DNA of 64,000 bases from Toxonevra muliebris (lineage: Eukaryota; Arthropoda; Insecta; Diptera; Pallopteridae): the NCBI GenBank assembly GCA_963691655.1, contig OY829326.1:141440998-141504997 (forward strand), in the 5' to 3' direction. The notes beneath the pieces are model-generated. The model searched no databases, was not told where the DNA came from, and was given only the letters and a program-made list of their open reading frames with translations. Below, in pieces: positions 47,692 through 56,628 of the stretch (positions are counted from its first letter, which is position 1; each line of letters begins with the position of its first letter). The position numbers and the translations under genes were made by a program.

Positions 47692-47880
47692 AACCAAGGC
47701 CGTTTTCAGGGCGGAGGTTTTGGGGGTTCAGATGGCTCTTTCACCCTAAACTTCGGCCATTTTTTTTTTAGGTTAAGATTAAAAACACTCGGAAACAACA
47801 ATTTTTCCTAAAGCTTCAAGATATTTACCCACTTTTGACCCTAATATGATAGGGTCCATCAAATGCACAATCATATTTAA
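47692..47880. repeat. Short derivative of the 6235-9131 repeat
   Basis: It contains ACCAAGGCCGTTTT and TTTTGGGGGTTCAGATGGCT (left-end type), GGAAACAACAATTTTTCCTA with AAAGCTTCA, and TGATAGGGTCCATCAAATGC with ATCATATTTAA (right-end type), in the same order as in the 2.9 kb copy, with everything between deleted. Confidence 0.6.
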
Positions 47881-47899
47881 TTTATTGTATTTAAACATC

Positions 47900-48671
47900 A
47901 GTTTCATAAAAATTATTTCTGAATGTTTTCGTCGAATGACGCTGATGGAGTTTCTGCTAAGGTTGAGTAGTTGTCTAGTCCGTCTATTGTCAATAGTGGT
48001 CCTTGTTAGCCTGGTAATACCACAAGTATGCTGCGCTACCCAGGATCTTTTTGATTCCTCGAGGTACATAGTTTTGTTTAATGGCTAATTTGATAGATGT
48101 AAGAGCGACACCAATGGTATAGAAAGGTGATATATCAGTAAGCTTCGAGTCCTATTTTGCTAACTCGTCGACATTGCAGTTGCCTGAAATATCCATTATG
48201 TCGAGGTACCTAATATAGGTCGACCTGCAAGTGACTCGACAAAAAATTTAGTGAAAATCGGCAGTCAAGAATAAGCTTTGATGTAGTGAAAACAGCGGCA
48301 AGGGACTTGATTGCTGCTTGGCAGGCGGTGTAGATGCGGATATTTGTGTCGAATAAATCGTTGCGAATAAGCCATTTGGACACTTGATAGATAGCCATTA
48401 CTTCCGCCAGAAAGACGCTGCAATGGTCAGGAAGTCGGACAGAGAGTCTGAGATCTAGCTTACTAGAGAAGATGCCACAGCCGAATCTTTCCTGCAATTT
48501 GGACCCATCTCTATAGATGTCGATTGAATTGTCAGTGACCGCCTCGTCATTAACCCAATCCTCTCTACTGGGGATGTGGGTGAAGAACATGCGGTTTATA
48601 TTAGTGGTAGAGCAAATATAGTTAACGTTAGTTGGCGCGGACGTATCGTGGATTAGATTTAGTGTTGCCAA
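47900..48671 (-). mobile_element. LINE fragment: RNase H region (I/Loa/Jockey-like)
   Basis: The minus strand from 48671 is open for 153 codons: INRMFFTHIPSREDW, DNSIDIYRDGSKLQERFGCG (first Asp), FLAEVMAIYQVSKWL (Glu), IRIYTACQAAIKSLAAVF (D-S-Q changed to A-C-Q, so an active-site Asp is lost) and ILDCRFSLNFLSSHLQVDL. After a break, HTCGITRLTRTTIDNRRTRQ and LLNLSRNSISVIRRKHSE match the block after RNase H. The final GNE.AD motif is eroded. A relic. Confidence 0.75.
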
Positions 48672-50466
48672 CTAAGCAAACTTATATTAACTTAATATTA
48701 ATCCCGTAAATACAAAATAAAAAAGTGATAAAAATAAATATTTTTAAATCTTGGATGATTTGTTTTCGAATTATCTGGTTCAGATTTTTTTATATATTTC
48801 TGTACACGGACACCATAATGTGAAGCTTGAAGATAAAACTGCCTTCGTTATATGATTTGTTATTAATTACTAGTGTTAAGATATTTACATATATATCGAC
48901 ATTGAATGAATGATTCAATTAAAATCAAGACATTTTTTATGTTTTAATGTCCAAAAATGATTGAGCGACCTTTATTTCGTGAACATTACAAAGAAAATTT
49001 CTTTGGGTTTTTATCTCCTGGGTATAGATAAATAGTCAGGATCGAAAATTGAGCTGATCTATATATGCCCGTCTCTCTGTCAACTGAGAAATCGTTTTTC
49101 CTTTCTTCACAAGACTTTGTGAAGAAACCAAAAATTTTAGCTTCCCCTTGAAAGATGATAACAGTTGAGGAAAATTTTTGTGCCAGCACCAGAGACTATA
49201 GATTGACACGTAGAATTAGTCTGTTTAGTTGAATTAAATATTTCCCTTTGTATTGAATTCTCAAACAAAAATTATGAACTTCAAGACTTTTGAAGATTGT
49301 TGGAATACGTCGAGCTGTTGTGTCAACTGAGAAGGAGTAAAGAGAATACATTTCTAGCTAATTGCTGATTTGGTGAATTGTTTGTTGATAAAGCACAAAT
49401 CTTCGAACAAATAATAATAAACTAGAAAAAGAACGAAAAAAAAAAACTGCGTGATGTTATCGTCTGTTTCCGACAGTGTCCTTGAAATGATAAAAAAGAT
49501 ATTTGTTGTGTTCTTTTCTTTTTTTTTATTTTGGCAAATCAAAATGAGGTCAACTACTTATTTTTCGCGTGGTAATTAACAATGAAATTCCGTTTTCATT
49601 ATCATTTCACGAGTAGAAAGTAAATTTAATAAATAATAACAAACAAAAAAAAACACACACACGAATGAGTCGAAAATATTTGTGATAAGAAATTATCATG
49701 CAATGATTTGGCTACAAAGCGAAGACAAAGAGGTTGGCATGGAGAGCAGCAGGCATACTTTGCTCCGCAGAAAAAAAAAAAAAAAAACAAACAGCAATTG
49801 CCCCAAATAATTTCGCGAATGTCAAGATTATGGCCTTTTTCACTTTTTGGGGGGCGGCCACACTGATAAGCGACGACGCAAATTTATTTGCTATCATAAA
49901 ATAAATATTAATATTATAGTGAATTTCAGTTGAAGCAATTGCATGAGAGGCGAAATTAAACGGTTAACAATTTTATTTTTTTTCAAAATTACTATAATCT
50001 ATTAGTTATGCATATAAATATTTATATAAAGTATTTTTAAAGTATTTTCCGCGCACTCGTTTCCCCCCTCATCCTTGTCTACCGCCGTACTCAATCAACA
50101 ATCCTCCGGTTTTTTATAATTGCATATTTTTACGCCAACTTAACCCTTTTTGTATGCAAAATGACCTTTAACTAGGTTAAAGCTCTTTGGTATTATTATT
50201 ACTATCTTTGTTGTTGTTGGTTTTATAACGTTTTTTTTTTTTTTTCTTCTCTCTAGCTTTTATGAGTGTTTCAGGCATGCATTCACATACACATTCACAT
50301 ACACAATCAAAACACTCCAACTGCAAATTCTCCCGCTGCGTGCAACTATGCATGTGGTGGTGAGAGCGGAGTATGAGAGAGGGAGAAATTTTGCATGCCA
50401 GAACGCAACTGAAACATATACGCACACACACACACACACACATGTCTAATGCAACGTCTAATGCGC
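48672..50466. other. Gene-less AT-rich stretch
   Basis: No gene is seen. It holds poly-A at 49770-49787, T tract at 50230-50245, (CA)n at 50423-50441 and CACA-type repeats near 50284-50308. Short frames on the minus strand lack domains. Confidence 0.55.
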
Positions 50467-50714
50467 TACCCAGTTGAACTTTGAATGATCGTAGGAGTAA
50501 TCATTGAGCGCTCCAAAGCGAGCAATCGATTACTCCCTATTGCTCCAGAGTTCTTGTATTTTGTACTCCTTTTTAACATTGCATGTCCTAGGGCATGGAG
50601 TACACGATTTAGCCTCCAAAAGAAGTAATAAAGGAGGACACGATTACGAGCATGAGATCACTTGCTTGGCATAGAAAAACAAAACTCCGAAATAATTCCT
50701 TACAAAATTCATGA

Positions 50715-50790
50715 CACCATAGACTAGTTGTCTAAACCGCCAAGTAAGCACGCAATCACTTGTGTGTGCCAAGGTTCAAATCCCACATTT
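50715..50790 (+). repeat. tRNA-like module (SINE head candidate)
   Basis: An A-box-like TAGACTAGTTGTCTAA (50720) and a B-box GGTTCAAATCC (50773-50783) at tRNA-like spacing are followed by a T-rich tract. The acceptor and T stems do not pair properly, so this is not a functional tRNA. Confidence 0.4.
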
Positions 50791-50904
50791 TTTTTTATTT
50801 TTTTTAATTATAATGTTATATTCATTTTTGTTCATTATTTTTTAATTTTTTTTTTATTATTTACTATTATCGTTTTATAATTTTACTATTTTCTTGATTT
50901 GCCT

Positions 50905-50990
50905 TTTTCCAGGCTCGAACTTGTGTCTGAAAAGTTCGCATCGCGAATATTAAACGACGCGCTTACCAACTGAGCCTCACAAGCAAATTT
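50905..50990 (-). pseudogene. tRNA-Ile-like pseudogene or SINE head
   Basis: On the minus strand GGCTCAGTTGGTAAGCGCG (A box) then TCGTTTAATATTCGCGATG and AAGTTCGAGCCTGG (B box) resemble tRNA-Ile(AAT): AGCTCAGTTGGT, an AAT anticodon-like loop and GTTCGA. Acceptor-stem pairing is poor and there are extra bases before the B box, so it is a tRNA-derived relic. Confidence 0.5.
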
Positions 50991-51056
50991 ATTGTTTTAG
51001 AATTTTGTTTATTTTACTCTTGCAGTTACTGATTTTTACTAGTTACTGATTTTTAA

Positions 51057-51269
51057 CTCTTTGATGCACACTATTTTAAGGAGAATAAAAACACCAGTTG
51101 CACAGAAATTGTTTTGGTTTATATTATTATCAGCAGAATGGGAAACTGTAAATAAAATATTAAACTGTGTGACTAAAAGTAATTTAAACTTTTCGAGGTG
51201 GGTTAAACTATATCACAATATGCATACAAAAATATGCGGGGCAGTTTTAACCCTAACTATCGTAAAGGG
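51057..51269. mobile_element. Small TTAA-flanked MITE, 213 bp
   Basis: TTAA at 51053-51056 is followed by CTCTTTGATG; the right end, reverse-complemented from the TTAA at 51270-51273, is CCCTTTACGA. Same type of end as the element at 29936-30434. The open frame inside (51061-51273) is incidental. Confidence 0.5.
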
Positions 51270-51465
51270 TTAACTGGACAAGAGAGAGTAAGATAAATTT
51301 TAACTACTCAATCAGGCTGTCTTTGTTTATCATTATTTCTAAAAATAGACTATATAAAATTATGAAATTGTGTTAGAGAAATTCAAAAATTTTGTTACTG
51401 TATTAGAGTTGCTCGTTTATCCCTCCTTTTGGAGTAATGAAATCATTAATCGTTTGAGGAGTACT

Positions 51466-52233
51466 TAGTGTTGATTCGATACCCACATAGTATCGATACT
51501 TTTACTCATTACTTGTATCGAATAAAAGTATCGATGCTACCGAAAATATCGGAAAAAAGTATCGAATATGTACTTGTATCGAATACTCATTTAAAGAGAC
51601 AAATTACTCTTTTTTTAAGTGTTTGTCAAGGAAAACATTCAGGCTAGAACGGCCCATTGTGATACAACATGGTTGAGCCTACAGTTTACACTACTCAACA
51701 CGAGTTTTTCGTCAATAAATCATGGTTTTGAGATATTTCCACTGGAAACACGTGAATCATATAGAAATGACGATAATTTAATTTAGCAAATCGCTAGAAA
51801 ATTTATAATAGAAGGAAAACTAATCAACAGATTAAAGCTTGTTAAAAATATTTTATTTTAATGAAAAGGTTTCAATAAATATTATGTTCTACATGCATGA
51901 CCGGAAATATCTTCTAGAACTTCAATACTGTACCGCAATATTGTCATATATTGAAATATTGCAATATGGACTGAAATATTTTGAATAATTCTGTAGTAGC
52001 ATTTTGAAATATATTATTGATTGCTGTAAAATTTTGTAAAATGATGCACAATTTTAAATATTGTATAGCAATATTTCAGTTTTTTAAATAAATATTTTCC
52101 AAAAGTATCGAGTATCCGATACTGACCCTTTTTTCCGATACCAAGTAAAATACTTATTTTACAGCATCGAGTAAAAAAAGTACTTGAATCGAAAGAAAAG
52201 TATCAAGTTTTTACTTGTATCGAATCATCACTA
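51466..52233. mobile_element. hAT-like non-autonomous element, 768 bp, 8-bp duplication
   Basis: Flanked by a perfect 8-bp direct repeat GGAGTACT (51458-51465 and 52234-52241). The left end is TAGTGTTGATTCGATAC. The right end, reverse-complemented, is TAGTGATGATTCGATAC (16 of 17 identical). Sub-terminal regions on both sides are rich in GTATCGA/TCGATAC blocks. An 8-bp duplication and (C/T)AGTG ends are typical of hAT elements. No transposase is encoded. The relative at 4128-4437 keeps one GGAGTACT and no insert, acting as an empty site. It carries a reverse SINE fragment at about 51640-51695. Confidence 0.88.
51640..51695 (-). mobile_element. SINE 3' fragment (reverse)
   Basis: Minus-strand AAACTGTAGGCTCAACCATG then TTGTATCACAATGGGCCGTT matches AAACTGTAGGTCCAACTATG and TGGTATCACAATGGGCCGTT of the SINE at 52949-53251. 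Only about 55 bp are present. Confidence 0.75.
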
Positions 52234-52459
52234 GGAGTACTCACTGTTTGTGCAACTGGGTAACTACTGACAGACGACGACGACGACAACGATGACTGCG
52301 TGACAGACACAAGTGGACTTGGCAGTCGCCTATGAAATTACTTCTTCGTAAGAGTGAAGTCTTTTTGGATGCAAAACAGCAGGGAGCAGAGGAGCTATGG
52401 ACGTTAGTCGCTCTGATGAGGTAAAATTGTAATTGATGATGAAATGCAAAGCAACTGTA

Positions 52460-53575
52460 CACTAAAAAAAAAGTACAATGTAAAATTGATATTTTTGTAA
52501 TGTTATTTTTAATGTAAAAACAAAAATGTTAGTTTTACGGCAAAAAATATCAGATTGATATGTTTTGTGTTGAATTTACATTAAAACTATCATAGTGATA
52601 ATAATTCGTTTTACATTATCATGTTAAATTATAATGTTAAAATTACATTAAAAATGTTCTTATTACTTAATACATTTTCCATGTAAAATTGATATTATCC
52701 TGCGCAAATTTAACATTCAAAATGTCAATAGGCTGGTATGGTATTAAAAATTAAGACTGGCAATACTTTTTGCATAAGTATAACATAAAAATTTTTAACT
52801 GGTAACACTTTATTATTAATTATTATTACTAAAATAAAAATATATAAAATAAAAAAGATTTCTTTATTGTGTTTTATTTATCATTTTAAATTGTCAATTT
52901 TACATTAAGTTAATATCAAATTTACATTTCGTAATATCAGTTATATATCGACGACCTCGATAGCCTAGTGGATAGTGCACTAGACTTTCATTTGGGAGGT
53001 TCGGGTTCGATTCCCGTCTTCGTCTAGTGGTTAATTTTCATAACTTTCTTATATTCACTATCAATATGAAGTGTATGAGAATTATAAGAATGTGTACAAG
53101 TACACACATTGGTTGGTAATGGCAAAACCACCAAGCCGATAAAAAATTGCCACACCGCCGTTCGGAATCGGCGTTAAACTGTAGGTCCAACTATGTGGTA
53201 TCACAATGGGCCGTTCAGGCCTAAGTGTGTCTCTCGACAGCCACTCCAACCTAATATCAGTTATATATTGTTGTCATGTTAATTCAACATTATTGTCATA
53301 TCAATTTTACATTAATTTTGCTTTATTGTTACATTTTGTCATATCCTTTTGACATTTTAAAATATCAATATTACATTAAAAAAATGTATTTGTTTTACAA
53401 TTTTAATGTTAAAATTACATTGTTTTCTCATCACTTATACATTTTTCACGTTCAATTCAGTAATGCTAAAATTACATTTCGTAATATCAAATTTTGATAT
53501 TTTTTCATGTTGGCTGAATATTGCAAACAAAAAATGTTATTTTTACAGCTGTTTCATGTACTTTTTTTTTGAGTG
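52460..53575. mobile_element. TA-flanked non-autonomous element (Tc1/mariner type) hosting a SINE
   Basis: The left end after TA (52458-52459) is CACTAAAAAAAAAGTACAATG-like. The right end, reverse-complemented from the TA at 53576-53577, is CACTCAAAAAAAAAAGTACATG-like. The interior is AT-rich with recurring blocks AATGTTAAAATTACATT (about 52636 and 53404) and (T)GTAAAATTGATATT. Removing the nested SINE and its duplication leaves about 800 bp. No coding potential. Confidence 0.8.
52949..53251 (+). mobile_element. tRNA-derived SINE, 303 bp, perfect 17-bp target duplication
   Basis: Flanked by TAATATCAGTTATATAT at 52932-52948 and 53252-53268. The head carries an A box (TAGCCTAGTGGATAGTGC, 52961) and a B box (GGTTCGATTCC, 53004-53014) with a TTC-loop in between, reminiscent of a Glu-type tRNA but with poor stems. 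The body (about 53030-53160) is followed by a 3' region AAACTGTAGGTCCAACTATG...TGGTATCACAATGGGCCGTT, and it ends CCACTCCAACC. The perfect flanking repeats imply target-primed insertion by a LINE machinery. The 3' region resembles the 3' ends of LINEs in this window. Confidence 0.92.
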
Positions 53576-53577
53576 TA

Positions 53578-55346
53578 GACAGTGGTTTAGAAATGTAAAA
53601 TAAAAAAATAAAATTAAAAAACAATAGCATTGGATGCATTCATACAAAATTTTTTCAAAAATATTTTTCATTTTAGAAATTAATACTTCAGGATTGATAA
53701 GCGTTTTCTGGCTAAAAGAGAACAAAGAGTTTACCGTGTCATGTAGAGAAAACTTAAAACTTTAAATCAGTGTCGAGCAAACCATAAATAAACAAGCATA
53801 TCTGAGAGAGCGACAGCGCTCTGCTGTTATTTACACTGTAAATGAAATGCTGTCATGCGTTTTCTTATGGGAAGTAGTTTTGTAAGAGCAAGACAATAAT
53901 ATTATCTTTGGGATATCATCTTTTCAGAGTTACTGAAAAATCCTCTCAGTTTCTACTCATTGATATCAACTGACATATTTTGCGTTGTCGAAATTGCTCT
54001 CACACTTCGGCTGAATGCCATTGTTCGTACTCTACACGAAGTAGCTTTTAGTTTACGTGTGACAGCAATGCGTCGGCAGCGAATGTGAGCCTATTCACAT
54101 GTGAATAGGTAAATCAAAATTGCCCCACACTGGTTCAAATGCTTTTAACTCAAGAGAGCGTTTTTTAGTTTCAAGTAAGCAAATTATAATCTAAACTCCG
54201 TTCAGCTACTGCAAGAGAAAAATCTTTTAGCGTACCCTCAGCCTCTTTCTCGCCATCTCTGTTTCTTTTTACCACATTTCCTGAGTAGTATTATTGAGAA
54301 GAATCTTTTCGGGTTTTAGTTGAAATGAGATATTGATTTTTAACTATGGAAAATTTCAAATAATAATTGATTTCGGAAAAGACCTGAGGAATTTTTTGTA
54401 ATATTTAAGCTTAACGCATCTCATATACCATTTCTATACATAGATGTAACTCAAAAATGTTATGGCGTATTCAGGGTTTTGCTTATATCTAAAGAAATCA
54501 ATTGGCAAATTTTTTTATATATTTATGTTGGGAGCACTAACGGATCCAAAGATTCCCTGGGGGGTAGGAGAGAAGATTTGATCCAAAAAATTCCCACATG
54601 CTCATGCCTTTTGAGGTTTCACTCAAGAACTTATCCTGAAATCTGATAAATCGAATTATTTTTAATATTTATTATTTCATCTTAATTCTACTCTATTTAC
54701 TTTTCGTCTAAAGATTATTGCGATGACAGCCACTGTATGAATACGATTCATATGAAGTGAACGCACAAATGTAACTCGTGGGTGTATGTATTTAGTCGAG
54801 CGTATGCCTATATTTATGTATTTACATATGTATGCGTGTGAATATGTACACAGCAACCCAGCGGCAGAAAGACTCGCTTCAGAAGATCTTCAGAGGCGCA
54901 TTACATTTCCTTTATGTTTTCTTTCACTTTTTGTATAAAATAAAAACAATTATTAAACACTAGATAAATTAATGAAAGAAGAGCGAGTACTATTTACAAA
55001 GTTACCTTCGGCTTGTTTTTTTTTTATATATTGTCCAAGCCATCTATTATTTTTTTTTTCTATTCTACTCCTTTCTATGTTTGGGCCCTTTTCCAATACT
55101 CCTTTTTTTCTATTTCTATTTCTTCGTTTTTCTCTCCTTACTCTATTTTCACCGCTCTATTCTTTTCTTTATCATTATTCCTATTCTTATGAATATTTTC
55201 CACCATTCGAACGCTTTTTCTATTTGTATTTTTCCATTTTCAAAATTTCCAATAAATTCTTTTTATACATTTAAAACCGAGTTTCCACCGTGTTTTAAGT
55301 TCAATATAAATTTCAAAAAATATAATTCATCGCCGAATTATACATA
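53578..55346. other. Gene-less AT-rich stretch
   Basis: No gene is seen. A partly GC-richer patch at 53985-54110 (CGTCGGCAGCGAATGTGAGCC at 54070) has no readable domain; GAATACGATTCATATG-type palindromic sequence occurs near 54738. Pyrimidine-rich sequence runs 55010-55210, giving incidental hydrophobic frames at 54972-55347. Confidence 0.55.
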
Positions 55347-56628
55347 AGGAGTGAGATCGAAAAAATCTTAACATATATAAAAGTCAATAATTTTTAAACG
55401 GTTGATCTCAGAGTTTTGATTTTTTTTTATTTAATTGATAATATTTTACAAATTACAGAAAAATATAACTTTTATAGTTCTAACCACTATTTATGAACTC
55501 GTGAACCTTTTTTTGGTAAGCCTTCCATTAGAGATTTGATAGTTTTTTCATCATCTTTTTGGAAAAGTTTGCCCAACTCCTTTTAAAATCTTCGATATTT
55601 TGGGACGATTTTTTTGTGCTCTATAAGTTTCTTTTCACAAGAGCCCAATATCTCTCCACTGGTCTTAGCTCCAGACAATTTGGAGTATTGGCCTCTCTTG
55701 GTACAAAAACTATGTTATTACTTTGGTACCACTCCAGAGCTTTCTTGCCGTAGTGACATGATGCCAAATCGGGCCAAAAATATGTGGACACATTGTGCTC
55801 TCTTATGAAAGGAAGAAGTCTTTTTTTCAAATATTCTTTGATGTATATTTCGGTATTTATAGAGCCCACTGTAACAAATGACTTGCTTCTTTTACCGTTG
55901 CCGCAACTGCATATAGCTTGCCAGACCAGGAATTTTTTAGGAAATTTTGTTTGCTTTTGGATTCTCAATTGTTCTTCGACATTTCTTCGAGCATCAGCAA
56001 CATAAAAATTTTGACCCGGAAGCTGCGTAAAATGCGTAAAATCTGCCAGTACATACGTTTCGTCGTCCATTATACAACATGAATATTTTTTTATGAAATT
56101 CGATTTTAATTTCCGAGCCCTACTTTTGGCGTCTAAATTTTTTGCAGCATTCCTGTCTGGAACTTTTTGGACTTTGTATGTTTTCAAACCTGCATTGGCT
56201 TTAACTTTTCGCACCAAATAGTCAGAGCACTGGACTAACCGGGCAGCTCTTCTACCAGATGTGTTTGGAGATCTTTTCAATATGCTTTCTATTTTCTTGG
56301 CTTTCCCAATATCAGGTGGTCCTTGTTTTCTTCCCGAACCAGGTTTCCTATCGATGGTCAAATTCTCCTGAAACTGTTTAATAACATTAGAAACAGTTTG
56401 ACGGCAGACCTTCAATTCTTTGGCCAATTTTTTGTAGGATCAATTTGGATTTTTTTGAAAATTTTTAATAATTTCACTTCTTTTTCTTCACTCATTTTGA
56501 TCAAACTCACAATAAATCAACATGTTTGTCATTAAAAATAACCACTAACATCAAAGAAATTTTTAAATTTACACCCAAAAAAAATTATTAGGTAAAACGT
56601 GTGTTAAGATTTTTTCAATCTCACTTCT
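55347..56628 (-). mobile_element. ITmD37E-type DNA transposon, copy 3 (best preserved)
   Basis: TA flanks (55345-55346, 56629-56630) and inverted terminal repeats (AGGAGTGAGATCGAAAAAAT at one end; AGAAGTGAGATTGAAAAAAT at the other). The transposase would start at the minus-strand ATG 56495-56493 (MSEEKEVK), but a short deletion shifts the frame. From 56427 it is open for 268 codons: HTH (VCRQTVSNVIKQF), GSGRKQG linker, first catalytic block CCIMDDETYVLADF (Asp 121/122 of this frame), second FWPDLASCHYGKK (Asp 220) and third ELRPVERYW (Glu 258). Second Asp and Glu are 37 residues apart, the hallmark of ITmD37E. The frame ends at a TAG (KRNL*), about 45 codons short of the tail seen in copies 1 and 2. 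All catalytic residues are intact, but both termini are broken. Confidence 0.93.

Larger units (their letters stand above)
50467..52269. mobile_element. MITE 'A', enlarged by nested insertions
   Basis: Ends are TACCCAGTTG (50467-50476) and its inverse CAACTGGGTA (52253-52262), with CTACTG just beyond. The left arm (to about 50650) and right arm (51410-51465 and 52234-52269) match the uninterrupted relative at 4128-4437. Between them sit tRNA-like modules (50715-50790, 50905-50990), a small TTAA-flanked element (51057-51269) and a hAT-like element (51466-52233). Confidence 0.65.

Noticed and set aside
52949..53030. Functional tRNA gene
   Set aside because: A and B boxes are present, but acceptor and anticodon stems pair poorly and the segment is the head of a SINE with a 17-bp target duplication.
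55621..56427. 268-codon frame as a host gene
   Set aside because: It is the transposase of ITmD37E copy 3, within terminal repeats and TA flanks.
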